Assembly (NCBI GenBank): GCA_050251035.1
Contig: JBFWNN010000011.1
Location: 39,994-103,993 of the forward strand
Direction of reading: 5' to 3'
Source: Taklimakanibacter sp050251035
Lineage (GTDB): Bacteria; Pseudomonadota; Alphaproteobacteria; Rhizobiales; Aestuariivirgaceae
Length of the DNA stretch: 64,000 nucleotides
Shown: one piece after another, positions 32,063 through 40,365 of the stretch
Layout of the letters: each line of letters starts with the position of its first letter
Numbering within the stretch: the stretch's first letter is position 1
The notes under the pieces: generated by a model
What the model saw: only the letters and a program-made list of their open reading frames with translations
The model's database searches: none
What the model was told of the DNA's origin: nothing
Translations under genes and position numbers: made by a program

Positions 32063-33118
32063 CTAAGCCGCGTCATATTTGGCCACGAGCGTCTTGGCCG
32101 CATCGATCAGTGCCGCGCCGTCCAATCCCTTGGCTTCCATGTCGGCCTGCCATTTGGCCTGGACCGCCCGGGTAGCCTCGATCCAGCGCTGCTTCTCCGC
32201 CGCGGTGATCTCCGAAACGACGCTGGCCTTGTCCGCCTTCACCATCTCGGCGACCTCGGCGCCCACCTCATCCCACATCCGGCCGGCGGCTTGTGCGAAA
32301 TCCATGCCGGAATTCCGGTCGATGACGGCCTTGAGGTCGTCGGGCAGCGCTTCATAGCGCGCCCTGTTCATGGCGAGGAAGAAGGTAGCCGTATAGAGCG
32401 TCGGCGAGCCCGGCACCGATGTGTGGAATTTGGTCAGCTCATGCACTTTGATCGAGGGGACGACCTCCCAGGGCACGACGCAGCCGTCGATCACCCCTTG
32501 CGCCAAGGCTTCCGGCGTCTGGGGCACCGGCATGCTCACCGACACGGCGCCCAGGGCCGCCAGAGCCTCGCCGGCGAGGCGCGTCGGATTCCTGAGCTTG
32601 AGGCCGCTCAGGTCTTCCATGGTCGCGATCTTCTTGCGCGTGTGGATCAGGCCCGCATCATGCGCCCAGAAGGCGAGGAGCTTCACGTCGCTCGTCTCCT
32701 TCGCCAGGTGGCTGCCGCCATAGTCCTGCGCCGCCGGCGCGTTCGTCCGGGCGCGCGCCGAGGCGATGAAGGGCAGTTCGAAGACCTCGGTCGAAGGGAA
32801 CCGGCCCGGCGTGTTGCCGGGCAAGGTCCATACGATGTCGACGACGCCGTTGCGCGCCTGATCGTAGAGCTGCGGCGGCTTCCCGCCCAACTGCATGGCC
32901 GGGAAGATGTCGATCTTGAGCCGCCCCTGGCTCTCGGCGCCGATCCGCTTCGCCCAGGGCTCGAGCAGCTTCCTGTGGACATTGGCGACGGGCGGCAGGA
33001 AATGATGCAGCCTGAGCGTCAGTTGCTCTTCTGCACCGGCGCTGCGGATACGAAGGATGGCGGGCGCCGCGACAAGAGGGACCGCACCCTGCATGAAACG
33101 GCGGCGCGACAGAGTCAT
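32063..33118 (-). CDS. TRAP transporter substrate-binding protein (DctP-like)
   Basis: The product has 351 residues. A Tat-type signal (SRRRFMQGAVPLVAA) precedes a DctP-family periplasmic binding domain: LRLHHFLPPVANVHRKLLEPWAKRI, RLKIDIFPAMQLGGKPPQLYDQ, GLKLRNPTRLAG with the conserved Arg that salt-bridges a carboxylate, and GVIDGCVVPWEV. It should bind an organic acid-type ligand and deliver it to the DctQM permease. It heads the three-gene leftward operon; promoter signals would lie in 33119-33180. Confidence 0.92.
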   Translation of the reverse strand: MTLSRRRFMQGAVPLVAAPAILRIRSAGAEEQLTLRLHHFLPPVANVHRKLLEPWAKRIGAESQGRLKIDIFPAMQLGGKPPQLYDQARNGVVDIVWTLPGNTPGRFPSTEVFELPFIASARARTNAPAAQDYGGSHLAKETSDVKLLAFWAHDAGLIHTRKKIATMEDLSGLKLRNPTRLAGEALAALGAVSVSMPVPQTPEALAQGVIDGCVVPWEVVPSIKVHELTKFHTSVPGSPTLYTATFFLAMNRARYEALPDDLKAVIDRNSGMDFAQAAGRMWDEVGAEVAEMVKADKASVVSEITAAEKQRWIEATRAVQAKWQADMEAKGLDGAALIDAAKTLVAKYDAA

Positions 33119-33260
33119 CTCATCCTCCCTTGCCCATCATTGAGCGGGCCTGCGATCGCGGGCGCTCTCTATCATCGTTTCCCAGCGCATGCCATATGCC
33201 GGACCTTGACTTCATGGGCCAAGCCGTGCGATTTGGGAAATATCAAGATCGGATACCACG

Positions 33261-33294
33261 CGCCCGCAAGCTGAAGCTTGCGGGCGTTTGTGTT
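33261..33294 (+). terminator. Strong hairpin in the dctP-hemW intergenic region
   Basis: CGCCCGCAAGC (33261-33271) and GCTTGCGGGCG (33276-33286) form an 11-bp perfect stem with a TGAA loop, followed by TTTGTGTTTT. It is oriented as a rightward terminator, yet no rightward gene precedes it. The remaining part of the 33119-33408 gap shows no gene. Confidence 0.55.
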
Positions 33295-33360
33295 TTCGAA
33301 ATTCCCTGCTCGGTTTGCTAAGTGACTGATATTGCTCAGGGCAGCATTTTTTCGCGAAAA

Positions 33361-33390
33361 TTCCCTGATAATCCCTGATAATCCCTGATA
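33361..33390. repeat. Three tandem 10-bp repeats (TCCCTGATAA)
   Basis: The unit CCCTGATA with AT spacer occurs three times end to end just beyond the hemW stop codon side. Related AATTCCCTG strings occur 60 bases to the left (about 33300) and directly before the array, so the array may be the remains of a larger repeat. Confidence 0.6.
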
Positions 33391-33408
33391 TCGGGGCGCG
33401 AGCCGGGC

Positions 33409-34554
33409 TCACGCGGCGAGCTGCGAGATCACCGCATTGAGCACGCGGCGCCCGGCATGGGTCGCCAAAAGCCTGCCGCCTCGGACATTGACGAGCCCCA
33501 TCTCGGTGAGCTCGGCCAGATGCGATGGCGGACGGCCGGACAGCGCGCCGTAGCGGGCGAGATCGATGCCCTCGGCGATGCGCAGGCCCATGAGCAGATA
33601 TTCGGCCGCCTGATCGGGCTTGGCGATCGCCGTCTCCTCGATCACGCCATGACCCCGGGCCAGCACCTGCGCGCGCCAAGTCTCGGGATGACGCTCGGTC
33701 GCGAGCGCCAGGCGGCGCGTGCCGGCGCCGATGCGGCTATGCGCGCCGGGACCCACGCCGGCATAATCGCCATAGCGCCAGTAGATCAGGTTGTGGCGCG
33801 ATTCATGGCCGGGCGATGCGTGGTTCGACACTTCATAGGCCTGAAGACCGGCCTTGGCGGTCAGCTCCTGGGTGACGTCATAGAGCTCGGCCGCCGTATC
33901 CTCGTCCGGCACGACGAGCTTGCCTGCGCGATGGAGATCGGCATAGCGGGTGCCCTCCTCGATGGTGAGCTGATAGAGCGACATGTGGCCCTGCTGCTCG
34001 CCCAGTGCGCGGTGGAGCTCGGCGCGCCATTGCGCCACGGTCTGGCCGGGACGCGCATAGATGAGATCGAAGGAAACGCGCGGAAAGGTCTGCGCCGCCA
34101 GCCGGAAGGCGGCGAGCGCTTCCGCCGCCGAATGCTGGCGGCCCAGCGCCTTGAGATCGGCATCGGCGAGCGCCTGCACGCCGACCGAGACGCGGTTGAC
34201 GCCGGCCGCCCGGTAGCCCGCGAAGTTCCTCGCCTCGACGCTCGTCGGATTGGCCTCGAGCGTCACCTCGGCATCGACGGCGATGGTCCACAATGCGGCG
34301 ATGCGGTCGAGCACGCGCGCGACCGCTTCCGGCGGCATCAGCGAGGGCGTGCCGCCGCCGAAGAAGATGCTGTCGACCGTTCGCCCTCCCGTCCGCGCCC
34401 TGAACCAGGCGAGCTCCTGCGCCAGCGCGTCGGCGAAGGACAGAGCGTCGACCGGCTCGTGGCGGACATGCGAGTTGAAATCGCAATAGGGACATTTGGC
34501 CTTGCAGAAAGGCCAATGCACATAGATGCCGAAGCCCGGATCAGAAGAGCGCAT
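33409..34554 (-). CDS. hemW: Heme chaperone HemW (radical SAM)
   Basis: The product has 381 residues. The radical-SAM cluster motif CKAKCPYC follows FGIYVHWPF, then FFGGGTPSLM, VTLEANPTSVE, VSVGVQALADADLKALGRQH and the C-terminal HemW domain with YEVSNHASPGHESRHNLIYWR. It carries haem to respiratory-chain proteins; it was formerly annotated as an oxygen-independent coproporphyrinogen oxidase. The ATG at 34554 overlaps the end of the rdgB part of the upstream gene by 14 bases. The frame stays open far upstream, but only as a shadow of that gene. Confidence 0.92.
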   Translation of the reverse strand: MRSSDPGFGIYVHWPFCKAKCPYCDFNSHVRHEPVDALSFADALAQELAWFRARTGGRTVDSIFFGGGTPSLMPPEAVARVLDRIAALWTIAVDAEVTLEANPTSVEARNFAGYRAAGVNRVSVGVQALADADLKALGRQHSAAEALAAFRLAAQTFPRVSFDLIYARPGQTVAQWRAELHRALGEQQGHMSLYQLTIEEGTRYADLHRAGKLVVPDEDTAAELYDVTQELTAKAGLQAYEVSNHASPGHESRHNLIYWRYGDYAGVGPGAHSRIGAGTRRLALATERHPETWRAQVLARGHGVIEETAIAKPDQAAEYLLMGLRIAEGIDLARYGALSGRPPSHLAELTEMGLVNVRGGRLLATHAGRRVLNAVISQLAA

Positions 34555-35551
34555 CGACCAGCTTCCGGAAGGCCAAGGCGCGGTGCGAGATCTCATGCTT
34601 GGCGTCGGGATCCATCTCGCCGAAGGTCTCGGCTCTCCCGTCGGGCAGGAACATCGGGTCATAGCCGAAGCCATGGCCGCCGCGCGGCGGCCAGACCAGC
34701 GTGCCATGCACTTTGCCTTCGAAATTCTCGACATGGCCGTCGGGCCAGGCGACCGAGAGGACGCTGACGAAATGCGCCCGCCGCAGCTCGGGCGTCGTGG
34801 CGCCAAGCGCCTGCAGCTTTTCCTCGACATTGCGCATGGCGAGCGCGAAGTCCTTGGCGGGGCCGGCCCAGCGCGCCGAATAGATGCCGGGATCGCCGTC
34901 GAGCGCATCGACGCAGAGACCGGAATCATCGGCGAGCGCCACGAGGCCCGCGCCCGTCGCCGCGGCTTCCGACTTGAGCACCGCATTGGCCTCGAAAGTG
35001 GTGCCGGTCTCCTCGGGCTCGGGCAGCCCCAGGCTTCCGGCCGAGACCGCCGCGACGCCATAGGGACCAAGGAGCTCGTTGATCTCCTTAACCTTGCCCG
35101 GATTGTGCGAGGCGACGACGAGCTTCTGGTCGCGCAACGACCTGCGCGGCAGGCCCCAGATGCGCGGCTCGGCGAATTCGACCGAATTGCCGGCCGGATC
35201 GCGGCAATAGATGGAGCGCCCGCCGCCCGGCCATTCGAAATCGGCTTCGATGGCGATGCCATGGGACGGGAGATGCCTGCGCCACATGTCGAGCTCTGCG
35301 ACGCTGGCCGAGAAGCAGACATGGCCCGGGCCATGCGCGCCATGCGGGGGCGCCGAGGTGAAGGACCTGGGCTTCGCTTCCGATGTCAACGGATTGAAGA
35401 CGAGCAGCATGCCCTCGCCGCAATGCAGGAAGACGAACTGGCCTTCGAGCTCGCGGCGCACCTGAAGCCCGAGGATCGTCTCGTAGAAATGGCGCAAGGC
35501 CTTGATGTCCTCGCCATAGACAATAGTCTCGAGAATGGCTTTCGCCTTCAT
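34541..35551 (-). CDS. rdgB: Fusion of a VOC/glyoxalase domain with RdgB (XTP/dITP diphosphatase)
   Basis: The product has 336 residues. Residues 1-133 form a VOC (glyoxalase/dioxygenase fold) domain: ALRHFYETILGLQ, GHVCFSA and GRSIYCRDPAGNSVEFAEPR. From residue 143 the sequence is a full RdgB: KLVVASHNPGKVKEI, ETGTTFEANAVLKS, LADDSGLCVDAL, HGFGYDPMFLP and SHRALAFRKL. RdgB hydrolyses XTP, dITP and ITP and so cleans the nucleotide pool. The two are in frame with no stop and no internal Met at the junction, whereas RdgB alone is normally about 200 residues. It overlaps rph by ATGA and hemW by 14 bases. Confidence 0.9.
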   Translation of the reverse strand: MKAKAILETIVYGEDIKALRHFYETILGLQVRRELEGQFVFLHCGEGMLLVFNPLTSEAKPRSFTSAPPHGAHGPGHVCFSASVAELDMWRRHLPSHGIAIEADFEWPGGGRSIYCRDPAGNSVEFAEPRIWGLPRRSLRDQKLVVASHNPGKVKEINELLGPYGVAAVSAGSLGLPEPEETGTTFEANAVLKSEAAATGAGLVALADDSGLCVDALDGDPGIYSARWAGPAKDFALAMRNVEEKLQALGATTPELRRAHFVSVLSVAWPDGHVENFEGKVHGTLVWPPRGGHGFGYDPMFLPDGRAETFGEMDPDAKHEISHRALAFRKLVDALF

Positions 35552-36261
35552 TGGACCGCCTGCTTCTGCAGCATCACCAGTTCGCCGATGCCTTGCCTGG
35601 CGAGCGCCATCAGCTCGAGGAAGCGCTCCTGCGAGAAGGGCTCGCCTTCCGCCGTGCCCTGCACTTCGACGATGCCGCCTTTGCCGGTCATCACGAAATT
35701 GGCGTCCGTCTCGGCGCTCGAATCCTCGTCATAGTCGAGATCGAGCACCACCTCGCCATTGTGGATGCCGCAGGAGATGGCGGCGACGTGATCGCGCAAG
35801 GGCGTCTTGCCGAACATGCCGCGCGCGTCCATCCATTTGAGCGCGTCATGGAGCGCGATCCAGCTGCCGGTGATCGCGGCGGTGCGGGTGCCGCCATCGG
35901 CCTGGATGACGTCGCAATCGAGCACGATCTGGCGCTCGCCCAAGGCGACGAGGTCGACCACCGCCCGGAGCGAGCGGCCGATCAGGCGCTGGATCTCCTG
36001 GGTGCGGCCGGACTGCTTGCCCTGCGCCGCCTCGCGCCGCATGCGATCGCCGGTGGCGCGCGGCAGCATGCCATATTCGGCGGTGACCCAGCCCTTGCCG
36101 GCGCCCTTGAGCCAGGGCGGCACCTTCTCCTCGACGGTCGCCAGGCACATCACCTGGGTGTCGCCGAAACGCACGAGACAGGAGCCTTCCGCATGTTTGG
36201 AAAAGCCGCGCTCGAAACTCACCTTGCGCAAGTCTTGGGGCTTCCGCCCGGATGGCCGCAT
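35548..36261 (-). CDS. rph: Ribonuclease PH
   Basis: The product has 237 residues, standard for RNase PH, the phosphorolytic 3'-5' exoribonuclease that trims tRNA precursors. Diagnostic segments are MRPSGRKPQDLR, GFSKHAEGSCLVRFGDT, RATGDRMRREAAQGKQSGRTQEIQ (phosphate-binding Arg), IQADGGTRTAAITG and LDLDYDEDSSAE. In many alphaproteobacteria rph lies beside hrcA, diverging from it; here a zinc-related pair lies between. It is transcribed with the VOC-RdgB fusion and hemW. Confidence 0.95.
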   Translation of the reverse strand: MRPSGRKPQDLRKVSFERGFSKHAEGSCLVRFGDTQVMCLATVEEKVPPWLKGAGKGWVTAEYGMLPRATGDRMRREAAQGKQSGRTQEIQRLIGRSLRAVVDLVALGERQIVLDCDVIQADGGTRTAAITGSWIALHDALKWMDARGMFGKTPLRDHVAAISCGIHNGEVVLDLDYDEDSSAETDANFVMTGKGGIVEVQGTAEGEPFSQERFLELMALARQGIGELVMLQKQAVQ

Positions 36262-36332
36262 GATCTCTCCCTTTCCGTTGAAACGGGGGAGGTTCTACAG
36301 CATCGGACGGAGAAGTGCGAAGCGGTTTTCCC

Positions 36333-37559
36333 TCACGCGGCCGCGCGCCGCCAGGGCGGAAACGGATCCGAAAGAGAGCGGTAGTCATGCTGTCCGAAAT
36401 GCGACGGTTTCTCGGGCCCGACGAGGCAGCGGTCGAGCGCCGCCCTGATCGCCCTCTCATCCATCCCGATGCCGATGAAGACCAGTTCCTGGCGCCGGTC
36501 GCCCCAGCCATCCACCCATTTGGCCTCGAGCTGGCTCAGCCACTCGGGATGATCCGGCCAATGCGCCTTGGGCACCGCGGCCCACCAGAAGCCCATCCCT
36601 TCGGTGCGGCAGACAGCGCCCGCGAGGCTGATGTCGCCGACCCAGTCCGGGCGGGTGGCGAGCCAGAACAGGCCCTTGGCGCGGATGAGGCCGTCCCAGC
36701 CCGCGGCCAGGAACGCGTTGAAGCGCTCGGGATGGAACGGCCGCCGTGCCCGATAGACGAAGCTTCCTATGCCGTACTCTTCCGTCTCAGGCCGGTGACC
36801 GGCATGGCCATGGAGCTCCTTGAACCAGAGCGGATGCTCCTGCGCCCGGTCGTGATCGAACCGGCGCGTGTCGAGCACCTGGTCCAGGGGCAGACGCGCG
36901 AAATCCGTCTCGACGATGCGCGCATCGGCATTGAGCGCGCGCACGACTCGGCGCACCAGGACGAGAGTCTCCACCGGGACGTCGGAAGCCTTGTTGATCA
37001 CGACGACATCGGCGAACTCGATCTGGTCGACCAGGAGATCGACAAGGGTGCGCTCGTCACCCTCGCCGGCGGTGTGTCCCCGGTCCTTGAGGAAATCCTG
37101 GCTCGAATAGTTGCCGAGAAGATTCACCGCATCGACCACCGTCACCATCGTGTCGAGGCGCGCTATGTCGGAGAGCGAGCGGCCCTCGCCGTCGCGGAAC
37201 GCGAAGGTCGCCGCGATCGGCAAGGGCTCGGCGATGCCGGTCCCTTCGATCAGGAGATAGTCGAAACGCCCATCTTCGGCCAGGCGGCGCACTTCGCCGA
37301 GAAGGTCGTCGCGCAACGTGCAGCAGATGCAGCCATTGGTCATCTCGATGAGTCGCTCATCGGTGCGCGCAAGCCCGCCGCCCGCGCCGCGCACGAGCTC
37401 GGCGTCGATATTCACCTCGCTCATGTCGTTGACGATCACCGCGACGCGCTGGCGCTCGCGATTATTGAGGATGTGATTGAGCAGCGTCGTCTTGCCGGCG
37501 CCGAGGAAGCCTGACAGCACGGTGACGGGAATGCGCCCGTCGCGCGCGCCGGCGTTCAA
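36333..37559 (-). CDS. CobW/COG0523 GTPase, probable zinc metallochaperone (ZigA-like)
   Basis: About 408 residues. An N-terminal G3E GTPase domain has Walker A GFLGAGKTT (17-25), the metal-binding GCICC (76-80), VVDAVN and NKAS. A C-terminal CobW_C domain follows, with a His-rich stretch between. COG0523 proteins move zinc or other metals to client enzymes at the expense of GTP. The TTG at 37559 is chosen because it overlaps the aztD stop (TTGA) and GGGAG lies about seven bases upstream; a longer open frame lies inside aztD. The Zur-type box upstream of aztD supports a zinc role. Confidence 0.85.
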   Translation of the reverse strand: MNAGARDGRIPVTVLSGFLGAGKTTLLNHILNNRERQRVAVIVNDMSEVNIDAELVRGAGGGLARTDERLIEMTNGCICCTLRDDLLGEVRRLAEDGRFDYLLIEGTGIAEPLPIAATFAFRDGEGRSLSDIARLDTMVTVVDAVNLLGNYSSQDFLKDRGHTAGEGDERTLVDLLVDQIEFADVVVINKASDVPVETLVLVRRVVRALNADARIVETDFARLPLDQVLDTRRFDHDRAQEHPLWFKELHGHAGHRPETEEYGIGSFVYRARRPFHPERFNAFLAAGWDGLIRAKGLFWLATRPDWVGDISLAGAVCRTEGMGFWWAAVPKAHWPDHPEWLSQLEAKWVDGWGDRRQELVFIGIGMDERAIRAALDRCLVGPEKPSHFGQHDYRSLSDPFPPWRRAAA

Positions 37560-38755
37560 TGCGCTTCTCCCGCGCCGCCGACCGCGACGAGACCATAGGG
37601 CATGCCTTCGATGTCGATGACACGGCTCTCGGCGAGAGTCTCCGGGTGAACGATGCGCAAGAGGCCGGCCAGCGGATCGCTCATCACGATCTTTTCGCCC
37701 GCCACCGCGAGGCGCGGGCGCGGATCGCGCCAATGGCCGTCCATGCTGTAGGCCTGCGTGAGCTTGGCGCTCCTGACGAGCTCGCCCGTGATGGCGTCGA
37801 TGCGGTGCAGGGAGCCGTCCTCGGTGAAGACATAGACGCGCTCGGAATGTTCGGGATCGATGACGAAATCGACGCGCCGCGCCGGCAGCTTGATCAGGCG
37901 AAAGACGTCGGCGGCCGAAACGTCGATCAGGAGAACGGCATCGGGGCCGTAATTGCCGATGAAATAGCGCAGCGACCTGGCGCCCCTCAGCGTCGTCGCC
38001 TTGCCGTCCGGCAGCGCGGCCGGATAGGGCACGACCCTGATGCGCGGCTCCTGCTTCTGCGTGTCCACGAAGATCAGGCCCGTGGCGCAGGCGATCGCCA
38101 CGAGATGGCCGGAGGAGGCCTCGCCATGGAGATCGGGGCAGGCATAATCGGCAAGCGCCTCGCCCATCTCGTCGATGAGGCGCATGCCGACGGGCAATTC
38201 GTCGGGCAGCGTCGGATGCGGGATCGATATCAGCGTCTTGGCGCCGAGCGGCACGGCTACGCCATGATGCGGGCTCGTGGTCTTGTGCACCTTGGGCGCC
38301 GGAGCGCCCTTGACGAACTGGTCTTCGCTCGTGAGCTGAACGGTCCCGTCGCCATCGTAGAAGATGGCGATCCTTCCGCCATGCTCGACGAAATGGACCG
38401 GGCGTGCGCCTCTGGCCGCGGCGTCGAGAAGGTGAGGCTGCGACAGCGCGAGATCGCCGTGATCGCCATGGTCATCGATCGCAACACCGCTGGCGATCGC
38501 CTGGACGCGGTCGGCGTCCGACTGCACGGCGAAGACCGTCTTGCCGCTGGCGCTCCTGTGCAGGCTCGCCGGCCCCAGCGTACCGATGGTGGCGATCACC
38601 TTGCCGGTCTTGACCTCGACGGCGCGGACCACGGCCTTCCCGTGATCGGCGACAAAGACGCGCCAATGTTCCGTCTCGGCGGCCCGGACCGGCACCGCCA
38701 TGGCCGCCAACAGGGCGGCAGTGGCCAAAAACATCCGCCAGGAAAATCCTTTCAT
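37556..38755 (-). CDS. aztD: Zinc metallochaperone AztD-like, periplasmic
   Basis: The product has 399 residues. The ATG at 38755 has AAGGAG seven bases upstream and opens a signal peptide (MFLATAALLAAMAVPVRAA). The mature protein is beta-propeller-like and contains DDHGDHGDL (His96 and His99), the metal-binding motif of AztD, which passes Zn to the AztC binding protein. An ATG eight codons upstream would overlap the Zur box and is rejected. No aztABC transporter genes are in the window, so the transporter partner is elsewhere or absent. It forms an operon with the CobW-family gene. Confidence 0.85.
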   Translation of the reverse strand: MKGFSWRMFLATAALLAAMAVPVRAAETEHWRVFVADHGKAVVRAVEVKTGKVIATIGTLGPASLHRSASGKTVFAVQSDADRVQAIASGVAIDDHGDHGDLALSQPHLLDAAARGARPVHFVEHGGRIAIFYDGDGTVQLTSEDQFVKGAPAPKVHKTTSPHHGVAVPLGAKTLISIPHPTLPDELPVGMRLIDEMGEALADYACPDLHGEASSGHLVAIACATGLIFVDTQKQEPRIRVVPYPAALPDGKATTLRGARSLRYFIGNYGPDAVLLIDVSAADVFRLIKLPARRVDFVIDPEHSERVYVFTEDGSLHRIDAITGELVRSAKLTQAYSMDGHWRDPRPRLAVAGEKIVMSDPLAGLLRIVHPETLAESRVIDIEGMPYGLVAVGGAGEAH

Positions 38756-38770
38756 CCCGCTCTCCTTATT

Positions 38771-38798
38771 GTTATGCAATGTTATAACATAACATATC
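38771..38798 (-). promoter_or_regulatory. Zur-type operator upstream of aztD
   Basis: The 12-bp palindrome ATGTTATAACAT (38779-38790) sits in a wider A/T-rich inverted arrangement (GTTAT on one side, ATAAC on the other). This matches the alphaproteobacterial Zur box, GnnATGTTATAACATnnC in form. It lies 24 bases before the aztD start, a place where binding would block transcription when zinc is plentiful. Confidence 0.75.
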
Positions 38799-38837
38799 TA
38801 AAACGAGAGGAAGCGCAAGTCGTTTCAACTCCTCCAG

Positions 38838-38866
38838 TTGACCGTCCGCCGGACGATTTCTAGATT
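38838..38866 (+). promoter_or_regulatory. Sigma-70-type promoter of hrcA
   Basis: TTGACC (38838-38843) and TAGATT (38861-38866) are separated by exactly 17 bases. Seven bases after the -10 box comes the hrcA ATG at 38873, so the transcript would start at or next to the start codon. The spacer carries the small inverted repeat GTCCGCCGGAC. No CIRCE element (TTAGCACTC...GAGTGCTAA) was seen. Confidence 0.5.
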
Positions 38867-38872
38867 CCATCC

Positions 38873-39964
38873 ATGAGCATCCATTCGCAGAAGCCCCTCA
38901 TCGACGAGCGCCTGCCGGGGTTCGCCCAGCTCGACCAGCGTTCGCGCGACATCTTCCGCCGCCTGGTCGAAACCTATCTCGACACCGGGGAGCCGGTCGG
39001 CTCGCGCACCATCTCGCGCATCCTGCCGTCCAGCCTGTCGCCGGCCTCGGTGCGCAACGTGATGATGGACCTCGAGGATTCAGGCCTCATCTATTCGCCT
39101 CATACCAGCGCCGGACGCGTGCCCACCAATGCCGGCCTGCGCTTCTTCGTCGACGCGCTGCTCGAAGTGGGCTCGATCTCGCCCGAGGAGCGGTCCCGCA
39201 TCGATGCGCAGATGTCGGGCAGCAACCGCTCGCGGCGGGTCGAGGAAGTCCTGGCCGAGGCGACCACCCTACTCTCGGGCCTGTCGCATTGCGCCGGCCT
39301 GCTGGTGGCGCCCAAGTCCAATGCGCGCCTGAAGCACATCGAATTCGTGAGCCTCGCGCCCAGCCGCGGCCTCGTCATCCTGGTCGCCGAGGACGGCACC
39401 GTCGAGAACCGCACCATCGATCTCCCCTTGGGCCTGCCGCCCTCGGCCCTCGTCAAGGCGTCGAACTATCTCTCGGCGCGCATGCAGGGCAAGACGATCG
39501 GCGAAGTGCAGCACCTGATGCAGGACGAGATCGCGACGCTCCGGACCGAGCTCGACGAACTGACCGCCAAGGTCATCGCCGACGGCGTCGCCACCTGGTC
39601 GGGCAATGCGAGCGAGGACGACCGCACCCTGATCGTCAAGGGCCAGGGCAACCTCATCGAGAACCTGACGGCGCTCGATGACCTCGAGCGCATCCGCCAG
39701 CTCTTCGACGACCTCGAGAACAAGAAGGGCCTCATCCAGCTTCTCGGCCTCGCCGAGACGGGCGAAGGCATCCGCATCTTCATCGGGGCCGAGAACAAGC
39801 TCTTCTCCATGTCGGGCTCGTCGCTCATCGTGGCGCCCTATCGCAACAGCGAGGAGAAGATCGTGGGTGCGCTCGGCATCATCGGCCCGACGCGTATGAA
39901 CTATGCGCGCATCATCCCGATGGTCGACTACACGGCCCGCATCATCGGCCGGCTGATCACGTGA
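38873..39964 (+). CDS. hrcA: Heat-inducible transcription repressor HrcA
   Basis: The product has 363 residues. An N-terminal winged helix (LDQRSRDIFRRLVETYLDTGEPVGSRTIS, ASVRNVMMDLEDSGLI, SPHTSAGRVPT) is followed by the HrcA dimerisation and GAF-like domains (MSGSSLIVAPYRNSEEKIVGALGIIGPTRMNYARIIPMVDYTA region). HrcA represses groESL and dnaK-type operons through CIRCE and is itself kept active by GroEL. No Shine-Dalgarno precedes the ATG at 38873. A GFA-family gene overlaps its stop by 4 bases and grpE follows further on. Confidence 0.95.
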   Translation: MSIHSQKPLIDERLPGFAQLDQRSRDIFRRLVETYLDTGEPVGSRTISRILPSSLSPASVRNVMMDLEDSGLIYSPHTSAGRVPTNAGLRFFVDALLEVGSISPEERSRIDAQMSGSNRSRRVEEVLAEATTLLSGLSHCAGLLVAPKSNARLKHIEFVSLAPSRGLVILVAEDGTVENRTIDLPLGLPPSALVKASNYLSARMQGKTIGEVQHLMQDEIATLRTELDELTAKVIADGVATWSGNASEDDRTLIVKGQGNLIENLTALDDLERIRQLFDDLENKKGLIQLLGLAETGEGIRIFIGAENKLFSMSGSSLIVAPYRNSEEKIVGALGIIGPTRMNYARIIPMVDYTARIIGRLIT

Positions 39965-40365
39965 CCACGCGAGGGGCCGCTTGTGCCTGCGGGCAACTGC
40001 GGATCACTTGCGAAGGTGAGCCCGCGCGCATCTCGATCTGCCATTGCCTCGACTGCCAGAGGCGGACCGGCGCTCCCTTCGGCATGCAGGCGCGCTATGG
40101 CCGCGGCCAGGTCACGGCGATCACCGGCGAGCGCGCGCACTTCACGCGGGCCGCCGACAGCGGCAACAGCGTCACCTTCTCCTTCTGCCCCCACTGCGGC
40201 TCGACCGTGTTCTGGGAGCTCTCTGGTTTTCCGGACGTTCTCGCCGTCGCGGTCGGCGCCTTCGCCGATCCGCAATTTCCCGCCCCGCGCATTTCCGTCC
40301 ATGAAAGACGGCGGCACCGCTGGGTCGATCTCAGAGGGCTGCCCGATATCGAGCGTTTGGATTAG
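39961..40365 (+). CDS. GFA-family protein (CENP-V/glutathione-dependent fold)
   Basis: The product has 134 residues. Zinc-binding Cys clusters characteristic of the family are CACGQL, ICHCLDCQRRTG and FCPHCGST. Members include Gfa, once reported as a glutathione-dependent formaldehyde-activating enzyme, but the true function of most is unknown. The GTG start overlaps the hrcA TGA (GTGA), so the two are translationally coupled. It converges with the GST gene, overlapping by 4 bases. Confidence 0.85.
   Translation: MTTRGAACACGQLRITCEGEPARISICHCLDCQRRTGAPFGMQARYGRGQVTAITGERAHFTRAADSGNSVTFSFCPHCGSTVFWELSGFPDVLAVAVGAFADPQFPAPRISVHERRRHRWVDLRGLPDIERLD

Noticed and set aside
34555..35343. A long upstream extension of the hemW frame
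   Set aside because: It runs inside the VOC-RdgB coding sequence in another frame; HemW homology begins at the ATG at 34554.
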